A DNA stretch of 62,137 bases from Lingula anatina (taxonomy: Eukaryota; Brachiopoda; Lingulata; Lingulida; Lingulidae): NCBI RefSeq assembly GCF_001039355.2, contig NW_019773580.1, forward strand, positions 1-62,137. The letters are read 5' to 3'. The position numbers were made by a program, and so were the translations under genes. How positions within the stretch are numbered: position 1 is the first letter of the stretch; every line of letters starts with the position of its first letter. This document shows positions 32,873 to 45,869 of this stretch, piece by piece. A model generated the notes under the pieces. That model did not search any database, was not told where the DNA came from, and saw only the letters and a list, made by a program, of their open reading frames with translations.

Positions 32873-34859
32873 CTATTCTTCACTATTATTGGCCACCACA
32901 TGCCGCCTTGTAAGACGCACAGTGACACCTTTCTCCGGCTGCACTGTGCTACTGGCCACGTGAACCAACGGAATCTGCGTCTCAGCACAGGTCTCAACGC
33001 TGAACTTCTTCACGAGACACGCCAAGGTCATCTTGGCCTCCATCAGGGCGAACCTCATACCAATGCAGTTTCTGGGGCCTGCCCCAAATGGGAGCCAGGC
33101 CATAGGGTGACGCTTAGCAATCCTCTCTGTCGTGAACCTGGATAGAAGAACAGCACAAAGATGACGTAGAGTTACGTCATGTCACGTGAACAGTGCTTAC
33201 ACATGACTGTTGAAGAGCATGAATGCGCTTGGATCGCGTCAGTTGACATTACAATTACAAGGCTTTTAAAAATGCTTATTAATTAAATAAAACAATTCTT
33301 CTGAAATATTTAGAAGCATCCTGCGAACAGTTATTTTTTTATAATCAAACACAAGGTAAGAGGATAATCAACAAGACTGAAAGTGTTTTAGAAAAAAAAA
33401 TAAAAAAACTGAAACGTTAAAACTCAAATATTTCAAATGTAAGCACCAAAATAAGATTTAATCATCTCAGTTTCCAACAACTCGAAGTTAATTTATGTAG
33501 CAATATCATATGAATATCGATAGGTGGCAGCACCTTACCGTTCAGGACAGAAGAGGCTGGGGTCTGGGGGTCCCCAGTGCTCGGGATCCATGTGGATACT
33601 GTAAACGTCACAGCGGACTTTCATGCCTTTGGGAATGTGAACACCCATCACTGTGCTGGATTCTTGGGCTGTTCTCCCTGGCCCACTAGTGAAAAGATAC
33701 ATTTTTATAGAAGTAGTTTGGCGGGAGTCCATGACGAAAAGTAATCGTTTCTAAAGAGGCTCATTCTACCTTTACCGTGGTTTCCATCTATAAGACACGT
33801 TTGTTTAACTTTTCCTTAAAATACCCTGATTACAAGGCTTCGTCATAAAGTATTCAGTATTTATCATTACACAAAAGGCAATCAAAAACATATTTCCCTG
33901 AAAAATGACTAACCTCATTTTTAGAATCCGTTTCCAAAGCAAGGTTATGTAGGGAAAGGGCAGAACAAAGCAGGTGCTCCCAATAATTTATTAATGGTTA
34001 TTTCATAAGCGAAAAATAAGGTATGTAGCTGCTTATACTAACCTTTTATATAAGAATATAAATGTTAATTAAATTTATATGTTTGAGTCCACTTACAATG
34101 GAGCGATAGGGTGTAGTCGTAGCGATTCCTTGAGGAACATGTCCAAATACTGCATCTTACTTATGGTCTCATACGATGGAGGACCCTAAAAGAGTTTTGA
34201 AAAAAAAAAAAAAACAATTACCAAACAAAATTAATCAACATAACAAAGATATTTCTTTCCATACAGAAATCAAAATCAAGTTCTCCCATCACGATATTAA
34301 CACCATATATGTACATTTACGCCAGTGTGATCAATACGTCATGTATATGTAATGGTTGGCTCATCTTTGAGAAAAAAGATGTCCCTCTGCATCAGTTGTA
34401 ATACCTTGCATTATTTTATAGCGACTTATATCTTAATTGTACACGTCAGCCATTCCGCGTTAAAAGGTGTGTACAGAAGCGTCTTCTAAATCCAACTATA
34501 TTACTCCAAAATCTATCCAACTCCAACATCGCTGTTTCAATATAAAATTGCTTTACTTCAAGAGAGTTGTTTCCCTATAGACACTTACCTCTTCAGTGCA
34601 GTATTGGTCTACCTCCTCCTGAAGAGCTTTCTGTGCCTCTGGACTCGTTGCTAGGTGGTAGGCAGCGTAGGCCAGGGCGGTGCTGGTGGTTTCATACCCT
34701 GCCAACAAAAACGTCGAACACTGTGTTTGGACCTCCTAAAGATAAAAAAGACCAAAGCCAACAATGATTGCTCAGTCACCTTTTACTGAAGTAATGGCGC
34801 TGCTTGTGTTGGTATCAATTAAGGCGTCGGCATATAGACGTGAAACGTGGAATATTTTG

Positions 34860-34898
<39 letters not shown>

Positions 34899-37800
34899 CA
34901 CATACACCAGATTGCCTTTTTACCTTTTCTGTGAGTTTGGCCTTTTGTGTAAATTTTCTTGGAGATGACGAAGAGTCGTTCTGCTGACCCGTTTCCCCTC
35001 CCTGTTGTGTTGATACTACGTCACTGTCCGTCATCGCCTGGGGTACAGTCGAGTCCAGATTGTCAGTTTTGGCGTCCAACATTAGCTGCAGGAGATCCAC
35101 CCGTCGAGACTGAAAGTTTACCACATGATTGTCAACCACTTTTAATTAGTTTATTGGTCACTGAAATACTTTGTTGGAGGGTATTTATTCATGTTGTTTG
35201 AACTGTGTTTGATACATGTGATGTCATCTTATCTCATTTCAAGAATTCATCATAATCAAATTATTGACATTTTAAGAATTGCAATTGTCATTAAATAAGA
35301 AAGACATATAAGCCCAAAATCATTAAAAAAGAAAGGCATATAGGCCGGAAGCTTTGGAGATTGGCATTTGTAATTTTTTTAATGGTTAATGTATAAGGAT
35401 GTCAATATCAATAGACTTGTTCATTTCATTTCATGACCGTTTTTTACCAATAATGTTTTTTTATACAGTTTACCTTTGGATCATTTAATCTGGACTGTAC
35501 GGCAGCGCTGACCAGAACGTCAATGTCATGCACCCTCTTTCTCGTCAGATATTTGTTCAACACCTTGGCTAGACCGGTCAATGATGGAAAAAGTTCTGCA
35601 AACAGAGACATATAAAAGCTACAAATCCCATAAGAAGATTACTTGCTTAAATGATAGTTTGATCCTTAGGTTTATAAGTAGCATTCAATGTATTTATTTG
35701 ATTGAACACCAGTATTCATTGTTATACATTTTCCACAGTGTTGGTAAATACCAGCAAAAAAGTACATCTGTGGTTATCCCAAATCTGCCAGCCCAAACTT
35801 GCACTTCACAGATTGTCGGCCTTATTGGTCATCAACAAAGACCAAAAAATGATATACCAGTTACTTTAAGATGTGTTTATAATTTGGGTCTAATAAAATT
35901 TATTGTACAATTTAACAAGATGAATATTGCATATATGTTTAAAATAAACTATAAACTTAAAACATTCTTGCAGCTATATTTTAAGTTTCAGTACTTTCCA
36001 TTACGTAAATTTCCTATAGGATCCCATAGGATCCCTATAAGATATGTTATATGTTTGAATAAACTATAAACTGAAAACATTCTTTCAGCTATATTTTAGG
36101 TCTCAGTACTTAAGGCTTTCTCTAAAACTGGCCTATTCTTTCTAAAAGTAACATTGTTTTGACGTGAACATACCGGAAATTAACATTGGCGTCATCATCA
36201 TCAGTGACGCACTGAACGCTTTACGACATGCTGCCAGAAATGGTGACATGTTATCTCGCACTGAGTTAATCTCGAGACCAAAGCCACACGAGCCGATGAC
36301 TTCCAGGGTGAGGCCTTGGAAATCACTGAAATCGCATAGCATAAATGCATTAAATATTGAATAGCCCATAATTACAGCCAGCTTTATTAAACTCCTGTTA
36401 TTATTTGTATCGCACAGAGAGAGAGAGAGAGAGAGGGAGCTCATTACAAAAACACGTGTGTATTGCATGACAAAATGATAATGGCGGCTAAGCAATCAGT
36501 GTATATGCATGTGTACGCGTGAGAGGATGAAAAGAACAACTTATATATAAAGAATGTATGTCTAGTGTCTGTGCAGGAGGATAAAACTCCCCCGAATCTG
36601 AGCATCCTTTTTGACGTATAAAGCCCCTCTGTCTACCCTACTGTCTGTCACGTTGATAATTCGTGTTAATTCACCGTATAGATCTTAAGGTAAATATAAG
36701 TATATTATTTTGATGCATCTCTGAAGATCTACTTTACATTTGTCAAATATAATCAAAGCTTTCGGTCCCTGGGCCTTCTTCGGGGATTAGCAATGATAAT
36801 CTGGATTATATTTGACAACTGTAAAGTAGATCTCCAGAGATGCATCAAGTAGATCTCCAGAGATGCATCAGACATTGTCCTGTCTGTCACACACACGTCA
36901 CTGGTTCTTGTCTTGTTGCATTTAACATTATACAGAAGATTGGAGCTCGAGATTAAATAACGTACCATATAACATATACAGAAACGTATGGTTTTATTGA
37001 AATCGCGAAGCAGCATCTAACTTTCGGCTTTATTCATCAATTTCCATTCAATCTGTGAAACTTCACGTGACTTTGTCAGTAGTTAGTACTTACCTGTGGA
37101 TATCGAACGGTTTTTCTTCCTGGCAACGCTTCTCCATCGACTCTATGAAACTGTTCACCGACTCCTGGATCAGTGGCGCCATCTGTAATGAAACGAAGCT
37201 ACGATGTACACATACCACAGCATATACAACCGCATATTAATCAAATAACGATTTGTATCACCCTAAAATAAAGCTACCATAGTGGGGTCAGGATACCCAG
37301 GGTTGTAGTAGAAAGAAGCATCTTATGCAGACACGTTAAGTCTAGAATCGAACTTTTTACTTTTCATAATCATATGTTTTCTTACTTGTTTCATTTTAAG
37401 AGAGGAGAAGGTCGGGTTGGATATTAAACGTAATCGCTTCCATCGTTTTCCTTTCGCAAAAACCATGTGTGTTTCTTCATCCTCCGTGTCTATTGAATTA
37501 GGAATCTAAAAATGAACACAATGAATTCAATTTGAGCAGTATCAGTGGAAAAAAAAGTTACATGAAAAATGCTCACACAAGAAAAATTGGCAAAGTGAAA
37601 AGTTTCTAGCTAAATTGCTGCAATATTAAACTAAAACTTAGCAGCAGCGATATTGCAAAAAAAAATATATATATATTATAATAATTAATTAATTAATTAA
37701 TTAATTAATTAATTAATTAATAAAATTAAATTAAGAAATACTGCTGCCAATTAATTTGCAACCATGTTGAAGAATTGAATTGTTTGCAGGAATGAATTGT

Positions 37801-40083
37801 TTGCAGGAAAGAATTGTTTGCAGCAATATTGCAGCAATTTTGCTGCAAATTCGCAGCGAATTCACAGCAGGCTTAATATTTTGCCAAGGGTCGGAGTACA
37901 ATTTTGTTTGAATTACACTACCAAGTATGCTACTATCATCCCAAAAAATCGTCTACCCAGCCAAACAATATTCCTGGTAATCATTAGTCTAAGGTCTCAT
38001 TCACAGAGTCACCATCGGTCTACCATCGATCGACTTAACTCCGTGGGGACGCTCGCTGTCTGCAACAGCTGAATGTCACGCCTCCTCCTGGCGTTAAGAA
38101 GAATACAAGAAAAAAAGTTGGTGATGAAACGAGTGAGTTTGAAACAAGAGAAGGTGAGTCAGTCAATTAAGCTGATTGCACTTAGCAAGAGCCCCTGCAG
38201 AGTTGGGTCGACTGACATAGACAGATAGTATCCATGGGAATCGGGTCTTAAATGCAGGCCAACTAATCAAAATGAAAACACAATTGCCGTTCTTGGTAAG
38301 CGGCATGTTTGGGGAAATAATAATGATGATTATGCCACCAATAAATCTTTACGGGGTTATTGATAATTGTTACTCACTGCTCTTTGGTGAAATTTACTGA
38401 ACTGTTTGACAAAGACTTCTTGCAGAAAATCGACATCCGAGGTCACTATACTGGGAGAATTGAGAAAGAAGACCCTAAAATAAAGACAAGACCTGGCTAA
38501 TTATGGTTTGGATCAGTGGTAAATAATTCATATATCTGGCATTGTATCGCAATGAATAGTGGCGATAAAGCACCAATCTTTTGAAGAGTTGTTTAAAGCA
38601 ACAAAAATAGTAAATGATAATAAAGACTAAAAAGGATTATAGAATATGTTGTATATATGTGAAGAGTGCGTTGAATACATACCCAAACGTTTTTCCATAG
38701 AGCTGTTCCCACTTTCTGTATGCCATCCAAACTGGTTGAGACTAGATCAATATGAATGTGCATTTCACTATTGGCTGATTTTTTGTAGTTCAAATGTTGG
38801 TATCCAGGGTGAGTAACTTTTTTTACAAACTTTGGATGCATATTGGAATGACTTTTCACCGTAAACATTTGACATTTTAGATAGCAACCGAATACATCAT
38901 CAAATGTTCCTACGTCCTTTTTAAAAGTATAATTGTCATTTTAATTATTTAAAAAGCTTATTGCAGCTTTAACACAACGGTCACCTGAGGACACAATCGA
39001 CATGAATGCTGTTTCCCCATACATTCACGGTGTTACTGGGATAAAGTAACGACGAGGGCGACTACGTGTGAAAAGCCTTCCACATGTATGATATTACAAC
39101 TGACAATTACTTATAACGTTGATAGTAAATACAGCGTATTTCATCATTTCGAGAGAGAGCTGGTTAGTTTTCACAATTGTCTGAGTAAAAATAAAGGGAA
39201 AATACAAATATACACTGTTTATTTGCAGTGTTGTTATTTTCCAATATGAAAACAAACCATTATCTGTCTGAAATTTCCAAATATGAGGTTTGGCGGAGGA
39301 CCGTTGATTCCCATCTTCTTGAACACACGGTAACTGTCTATCCTCTGCCTAAATACAAAACAACACGGACTGTTTATCTTAGGAATAGGTATAATACAGT
39401 GGTGGATTTAGGGGTGAGGCGTCCTGCGGTTCCTGGCCCCCTTCAATTTCTGAAGAAAAATCACCAATGGTTCCCTCTTGAACTTAGAATTTCAAATAGC
39501 TGAATCATAGTTCTAAACCGTGCCAAATGGCACTGTTCGTCCTCGAAAATACCATAAACCTGTCGGGGCCTTAAGCGCCCCCCCCCCCCCCCTCTTCAAA
39601 TAATCCTATATCCGCCCCTGTAATGAAAATGCAATGTTTGTGATAACTCTATTTCTTATTCAGAGCACTTGACGGGTCATTCACTTTTACTACATGTATC
39701 ACAGCGAAAGTGTCAATTACAGCTCTAAGGAGTCGGGAGATTATTTTAATAATAAGTTGTTAAAACAAGTCTTATACATATAGCATGTATTACAGTCACA
39801 GCTGATTAGAGGAACGACCACACTGTAGTAATTGTTACATTTTCAAATTTGTGCTGGTCGAATGATGAGATTAGTTATATGTGTATGTATACTAGGTTTT
39901 AAATCATGCAGTTACAGATACGTAGTTTGATATAGTGTACCTACTACCATACTACATATAGTGATATGTATTATACCTACTACAATACCACATTTGTATT
40001 TAGTGATGTATTGTACCTACCACAACCATACTGACACCAGGATGATGATAACAGCCACCAGATGCGGCCACATTGTGAGTCGT
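32873..40083 (-). CDS. CYP3-clan cytochrome P450, copy B (complete)
   Basis: Heme-thiolate monooxygenase, ER-anchored, similar to CYP3A/thromboxane-synthase-type P450s. Exons (minus strand): E1 40083-40021 (ATG at 40073), E2 39348-39258, E3 38741-38683, E4 38474-38378, E5 37505-37386, E6 37182-37094, E7 36325-36174, E8 35595-35474, E9 35109-34924, E10 34735-34589, E11 34185-34097, E12 33685-33539, E13 33137-32873. Coding length is 1617 nt, about 538 residues, slightly long for the clan. Domains: N-terminal anchor (MWPHLVAVIIILVSVW), Pro hinge, helix-C WKRLR, I-helix AGYETTS, ESLR in helix K, PER loop, heme loop [11 protein letters not shown]9 holds a Gln/Ser/Thr-rich insert (QQGGETGQQNDSSSS) before the I helix, which explains the extra length. 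No stop or frameshift is seen. Substrate unknown; the clan handles xenobiotics and lipids. Confidence 0.95.
34864..34893. repeat. CA microsatellite next to exon 9 (copy B)
   Basis: Pure CA run inside intron 9 of copy B. Its counterpart in copy A is where the assembly breaks. Confidence 0.95.
36712..36880. mobile_element. Hairpin MITE in intron 6 (copy B)
   Basis: Arms GATGCATCTCTGAAGATCTA and the inverted TAGATCTCCAGAGATGCATC enclose a loop with GCTTTCGGTCCCTGGGCC. The distal arm end is tandemly duplicated (AAGTAGATCTCCAGAGATGC appears twice at 36823-36868). Homologue of 25629-25752. Confidence 0.7.
37574..37894. mobile_element. Word-array element (GCAGCAA family), copy B
   Basis: Homologue of 26473-26810 with the same ends (CACACAAGAAAAATTGGC and TTTTGCCAAGGGTCGG). 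Here the central microsatellite is TTAA/AATT-rich (about 37675-37725) instead of AAT. The word TTGCAGCAA and relatives recur through the right half, with a local 17-bp duplication around 37785-37815. Confidence 0.55.
39396..39626. mobile_element. hAT-like MITE in intron 1 (copy B)
   Basis: Ends CAGTGGTGGATTTAGGGG and CCTATATCCGCCCCTG are inverted and of the widely seen hAT-type pattern. It contains a C run (39576-39592). Unit A has only an internal part of it near 28440-28515 (ATGGCATTGTTTGCCCTC), so the element predates the duplication and was deleted at its ends in A. Confidence 0.65.
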
Positions 40084-40524
40084 CTGAAAGAAACGTTGAA
40101 CAGTTTAAAATAAAATAATCTATAAATCAATTTGTTTTCCAATATGACAGCCTATTGGTTTTCCGTCTATTGGTATATGGTCTTAAAATCCTGGCAACAT
40201 GCTAAATGTTCTGTAAACTGACCATATATGTATTTCTTTTTCTCTCTCCCTCCCCCCTGCCTCTCTCTCACTCTCATATGAGTAGTAAGGGTATCTCACT
40301 AAATGACTCGCAGGTGCGTCCGTCTCCTTTATGTTATTAAATGTCTACGCATGTAACCCCCATTTATATATACACGTCACGCAGGTGTAACTTGTGTAAA
40401 AAAAAAAAAAGCTGATCTGCTATGCAATATATAATATAATATGGTCTGATATGTTAATATAATTTATACTATCTTAATATACCCATTACGCTTGCTTTGT
40501 GCAGCAAATCTTTTGGTAAATCTA

Positions 40525-40790
40525 AATGGAAATTAAGACTGGGCCCCCATACCCTAGATCGATCTAACAGGATCGATCCATATCCAAGGGGTTTCTCGCT
40601 AATCTGCTTTCAGCTTCGGCGGCATAGGTGTCTGGTATGCCTACTGAAGCTGCTTAACGATAATTAAATACCCCCTAGAAGCTTCAGTAGCCGTGATAGA
40701 GATCTAAGCCGCTTAAGTTGATTGCAATTTAGCTAGAATCCCCTTTGGAGGAGATCGATCCACAGCTAGTACGACAGGGTCTGGGAAAAG
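40525..40790. mobile_element. Foldback element in the P450 leader intron (copy B)
   Basis: Homologue of 29655-29930 with the same nested inverted blocks (TCTCGCTAA, GCTTCGGCGGC, GCCTACTGAAGC, then GCTTCAGTAGC and CTAAGCCGC). Slightly diverged. Confidence 0.7.
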
Positions 40791-40891
40791 TTCCTTAGTC
40801 TAAATAAGACGTCACATTTGATTGTCTGGGATAATCATTAATTGATGTATAGACCTAAAGAAAATCCATAAAAAATGTCTATCATACATAC

Positions 40892-41064
40892 CTTTTTCCT
40901 TTGACCAGCTTACAGGCTTTTGTAAATGCACTAAATAAAACGTACCTTGCAAACCAGTTTTATATGAAGGGCTTGTTTACTGCGCCGTAGAAAAAGGCCC
41001 AAATAAAGAACGCTTGCGTATTTTGTTCGAAGGGATAAATTGGGACGCACTGGTTATATTTAAA
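40892..41064 (-). promoter_or_regulatory. Predicted leader exon and promoter region, P450 copy B
   Basis: A candidate non-coding exon ends at 40892 with donor GTATGT, matching copy A. TTTAAATATAA at 41054-41064 on the minus strand aligns with the TATA-like text of copy A, but here it is only about 170 bp from the donor because the 130-bp segment of A is missing. A MITE begins about 50 bp further upstream. Confidence 0.35.
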
Positions 41065-41116
41065 CTGCCTTGTGTGTAGTTGCTGTATAACAATGAGCAA
41101 TATTATCGGCAGGCAG

Positions 41117-41398
41117 CCCGCACGAAAATGCAGTAGTATCGAAGTAACAAAGAAGCATTAACGCAGTAGTGGTGTGGAGCATATTTGCAGTAGAAATGCA
41201 GCATAGCCTACTGCAATTCTACTCCAAAAAGGACATAGGTTTGTATAGAGAGGAGCATTAATGCAGTAGATTAGCAGCATGATAGAAGCATGTTTCAAAT
41301 ATGCTAATTAGCTCCCAAATCGAAGCAGATTTGAAGCATGTTTGCAGCATGATTGCAGTATCTACTGCGCTGGAGTATCTACTGCGTTTTCGTGCGGG
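41117..41398. mobile_element. Word-array MITE with 20-bp terminal inverted repeats (copy B only)
   Basis: CCCGCACGAAAATGCAGTAG at 41117-41136 is repeated inverted at 41379-41398 with one mismatch. The interior (242 bp) is filled with the words GCAGTAG, GAAGCAT, GCAGCATG and their complements. No coding capacity. Unit A lacks it and reads CAGGCACATTGTCTGAATGC at the equivalent place, so it inserted after the duplication, close to the presumed promoter of copy B. Confidence 0.85.
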
Positions 41399-41690
41399 AG
41401 ACTATATAAATTATCCAAAGCGTCAGCAAAAAAGAATGTCGCCCCTTGTGGTGCTAGAAGGATTACCTGTATGCTCTACTTTATATGCGTCTCCAGTACG
41501 TCTCACGTTAAATGGAAATAAATGATAAAAAAAAAAACTCGGAGGCTGGCGTAAAGATGGGGATTGGCCGTAGATACTTTGCTCTTATTAAACGTTGTTG
41601 TGGTGGTGTGTGTGTGTGTGTTTGGCGGAGGGGGAGGGGAGGAGGGTGAATGGGGGTAAGACCGAGGTAGGTGCACGTTTGGCCTATTAG

Positions 41691-42329
41691 AATTTTTATT
41701 TTGATCAGCTTCAAAAGTGTCGAATGTTTTTTTTTTTTTTATTTAATGATTATTCTAAAAAAAAAAAAAAAACTAAAAAAAAACACATTTAAATTTCCCC
41801 GTTGCCTTCTGTTGTGACAGTTAAATTTTATTAGCATAAAATGAAGTTAATGGGATTGAATGATTTAATGTATGAAATACTACAATTATCACAACTTCGA
41901 TGACTTTGGTACAATGACATGTAGATCTACATCTCAGACAGTGGGACGGGAGTCTTGCCGGGGGTCTATTAATTAATTAATTTATTTATGAATTTATTTA
42001 TTTTCGGCTGGCTTTGAATAACAATATGGTCAAGAGTGCTGGTATGTTGATAATAATATGTCCACTTTTTCTAAATCATTGAATCCCTTTGAAATTGATA
42101 ACTCCACAGATGTGTTAAGAGCTGTAGCTGGTTGGTAGGTGTGACTGAATGTAGTTTAAACCGTGACTAAACAATGGACAAAATAAAGACAACAAGACAA
42201 CAGTCCCTTTGGTACTTGAAGAATTATCCATCCTCTACTGTAAATACGTCTCCAGTTGAGAAAAGATCTGTTGATATACACGGTACACCGAGGGCCGGTG
42301 TAATAAAGAAGGGATTAGCCGGGGGGAGT

Positions 42330-42360
<31 letters not shown>

Positions 42361-45300
42361 GATTAAGTTGTGATGTTGGTGGTGGTTTATGTCTCTGTCA
42401 GTGTGTGTGTTTGTGTGTATGTGTATGTTTGTGTGCATGCCTGTGCGTGTGTGTGCGTTTATGCGTAAGTTTGTGTGCGTGTGTGTGTGTAAAACAGGAA
42501 TCTTGGAGATTGCCTTCATAGAGAATATAGAATGATGGATTTACAAATCAGAATTAAACAATCCTGGTATTCACGCAAAAGGAAGGCACTGTAACGAAAA
42601 CAAGTGAATGCTGGTCCAAAACTGAGAAATACAGTATAAATACTCTTGAATTTGTATTTAAAAATAAATTTGGAAATAAAATTTTGAAAACAGGATGAGT
42701 AATTCTCCAAAGGGAAAATATTATCAAACAGAAAATAAGTCAAAATAATTCAGAACTTTTGTCTTTAACCACATTTTTATTACACGTTTGTTACTACTTG
42801 TACTAAAAATAATATGCGACACATAGCTTATGGTTATTAAGCCATTTTGTTTCATACAGATTTAGATTATTAAACTTTCAGATAATTCGCAGGATTGTCT
42901 TTGTTGCAGTTCTACAACTGCCTTGATGCAATGGAAAAGTTTCAGTTGTAAATAACTCTTTTACTTCAGAACTCTGAAATAGACAGTGTCCTTTTACAAT
43001 GCATAGAATAGCAATGAATCGACCTATTTCAGCCCAAATATCAGACATACCATTGGCTTGTTATACTTTTATATCAATCAAAGTTCTCCGCTTCTTGGTG
43101 CTTTAAAGAAAATATGTACCTTCTTTAGATACAATGGCGTCTGGGTTGTGTTGTCGTATGATTCAACCCTTTGGTAATTTATAACTTTACAAATCTCCAT
43201 GTCTCTTCATAACAAACAGTCATTTCTCGGTAACAAGTATTACTTTTCATATATAACATATTTTCAACAAACTACTGTATACCAATAATACAATATTTTG
43301 TTGTAGGTTATTTTAGCAAAAAAATTAATTAGCTTGGTAGTTGGATCTTGTATGATAATTATCAAACACAAGCTGGAACACTTTCATACCGTTAGTTTAT
43401 ACATATATAAGATACATATATTTATAAAATAAATATATCATATTGGTATAGTTCAAAATTTTACTTATTTTAAGTTTTTCTGACGCAACCCCCTATAAAA
43501 TCCAAAAAGAGACACTACATAAACCACCAGTTTTCGGCATTTCACCAATTATTCTAAGAATAAGGTCATTCATTGGCCCACACTTACATTGCGCAAGAAT
43601 GAACAACTCACATATGTTAATGTGTTTTATAATTATAAACACCCAGATAACAGTATGATAGGAAATATACAGTTTTCACAAAGGGTTCTGTATCTACATT
43701 ATCTCTAAAAAACCGAAACAATATTTTGTAGTACATTGTTTATATATTCTTTAAATATTTTATAAATCATTTTAAAATATACATATGATTGTACAGTTTG
43801 CCATGATATATTACGGTTTGTGGATTATGACTATAAAATCTAGGTTATTAAATTATCAATATCAACACTATAATGACCATACAGTTGAAACATTTTTTAA
43901 AAATAACTATACATGATCTATATTTATATAGGGTCAGATGTTATTGACTGTGTCTGTTATAAATGTGTTACATTAGACAAAAGCCTCTCAATACATTGTG
44001 TTACAACCATCATACACCATTAACCAGAAAGTATTCCATACATTTATAACATTGTTTAAAATGCTGAGTTATAAGGGGAGTGGACTCAATTGTAGCTTGT
44101 GAAGAAATTAGGTGTCCATATTGTCACTTCTGTATGAATTGACCTAATTAGCCATACTCACCACAATAACCACACGACCCGTGTTAAAAGCGCTTGAACA
44201 GTCATGTGTAATTTGTCACCAAGGAAACAATAACGACTCCAACCTCATGGTACAGACTGGACTATATAACTTAAGGATGAACGTGGGGCAAACGGACCTC
44301 TGCAAGCAACGTTTTATGCTACAGTCTGAAATACTTTAGATGCTGCAAAACTGTTAAAGCCATCGTACTGTGACTACCAAACATGAACGTTATGTTACTT
44401 TCCTTGCACAATAATTGAACTATGAGTATTTGCAAAATAATGAGACAAAGGCTTATAGAACTATTATTGTATAAACCCAAGGACTGAGAAAAACTATCAG
44501 TCATTTAAATAGATTATCAGTTGCGTTCAGAGCAAATAGATATATGATTTTTTTTCTGGAACATTGCATGAAGTTGGGGATTGAGAAAAAATGCAGAGTC
44601 ATTGCACTATGCTGCATATAGATATTCCGAATTTTAAAGGACACGGGTAGGCAGCATGGATCACTCAGAGTTATTACAGAGCTGCATTTCCGACAATGAA
44701 TTACAGTTAGTCGCACATGTGGAACAGTTTGAAACATTATACCAAACTATAAGCGACAAATTATAAACTTTCAAACAGAGTGCTAAAAAACAAAGATATA
44801 ATTACACGGTAAACACAATAGGTCACAATGCCAAGAGTAAGGCAGCTGGGGTAAGGGAAGTCGAGTTGGCCTCGTTTAAGGTGATGTTTGACAGACTTAA
44901 TTACCACTTCTTCCTCTACTGATGCTACTGAGCAACAGCGTTAATTGCCATCATCTCCAAGTCCAACCTGCCTATCTGACTATATGCCCGACAACACTCA
45001 AACATTGTTCATCTATATGTGGCATGTCTCCATTGTATTCTTACCTTTACCCGTCCTTTTGATAGTATTTTCTTTCTTGACGATGTCTTGGTTCAAGGCT
45101 CGACTCTAATAATATTAAATGTTACTCTTAAGATAATTTCAATCAACGTTTTTGATGTGTGTATTTTAAAGCTCAGTTACAGATTATTTTGCTGCCGATT
45201 TATTTCGTTTCTCTATGCTTGAATAATATGATTTGCTGTGATGTGTTTTAAGACATTTTGATAGACTGTGATGCTGTTATATTTTTGTTAAAGCAATATA

Positions 45301-45869
45301 GCTAATGAATGCCTGAACGCAACGCACTGATACACTTCCCCTTGCTCCATACTTTAGTGGGAATTTCTGTTTTGTTAAGTGTATTGTAAATTGTTAATTG
45401 TTCATGTGTTGTCGACACTAATGTTGAGAAATAAAGGATCCAAAATACAAATTAAACTGCTTATTTTACTTTTTCCTTCAACCATCAATTTCAGCTTCAT
45501 TTATTTTTTATTTTTTTATTTTTTTACATTGAAATGCTCAAGCTATTATGAATTTTAAACATATAGTTGAACGCACTTTAACCTGGCTTTGGCCTAACCT
45601 TTTAACATCATTTCCGATCATGAAAAACAACATGGTAGGGTACCCCCTGTAATTTTTAAACTATCTGTACTTGGCCGAATTACAATCGCAGGTACACGCA
45701 TAACTGGAGGAAAAAATAATGGATTTGGAACGCAGATCAAAAGGAACCCTCAGGTTGCAGAACCTTTGCAGAGCTTGGTTGATAACAAGAATGGCTGTAT
45801 ACTTACAGTTACTAATACAAGTTTTGAAAGCGCGTCGAAATTATATGAAGTGCCGTAAAAAGATTTTTA
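41691..45869. other. Non-coding stretch with simple repeats
   Basis: No gene is recognised. It holds a T run and A run (41728-41773), a G run of about 30 (42330-42359) followed by a degenerate TG/TGTGCG microsatellite (42395-42490), and long AT-rich sequence. An AATAAA at 45430-45435 in a tidy context could mark the end of a plus-strand transcript, but no coding exon precedes it. Open frames across 42174-42521 and its complement are products of the G/TG repeats. Confidence 0.5.

Larger units (their letters stand above)
30861..41690. repeat. Tandem duplication unit B (P450 copy B)
   Basis: Head-to-tail copy of unit A, offset about 12.1 kb at the left end. It retains about 200 bp near 31072-31290 that unit A has lost. 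It contains the intact P450 copy and one private MITE (41117-41398). Confidence 0.9.

Noticed and set aside
42174-42521. Gly/Cys-rich and His/Thr-rich proteins on opposite strands
   Set aside because: Both are translations of the G run and TG microsatellite.
45019-45435. End of a host transcript (AATAAA at 45430)
   Set aside because: No coding exon or splice site found upstream; one hexamer in AT-rich DNA is weak evidence.
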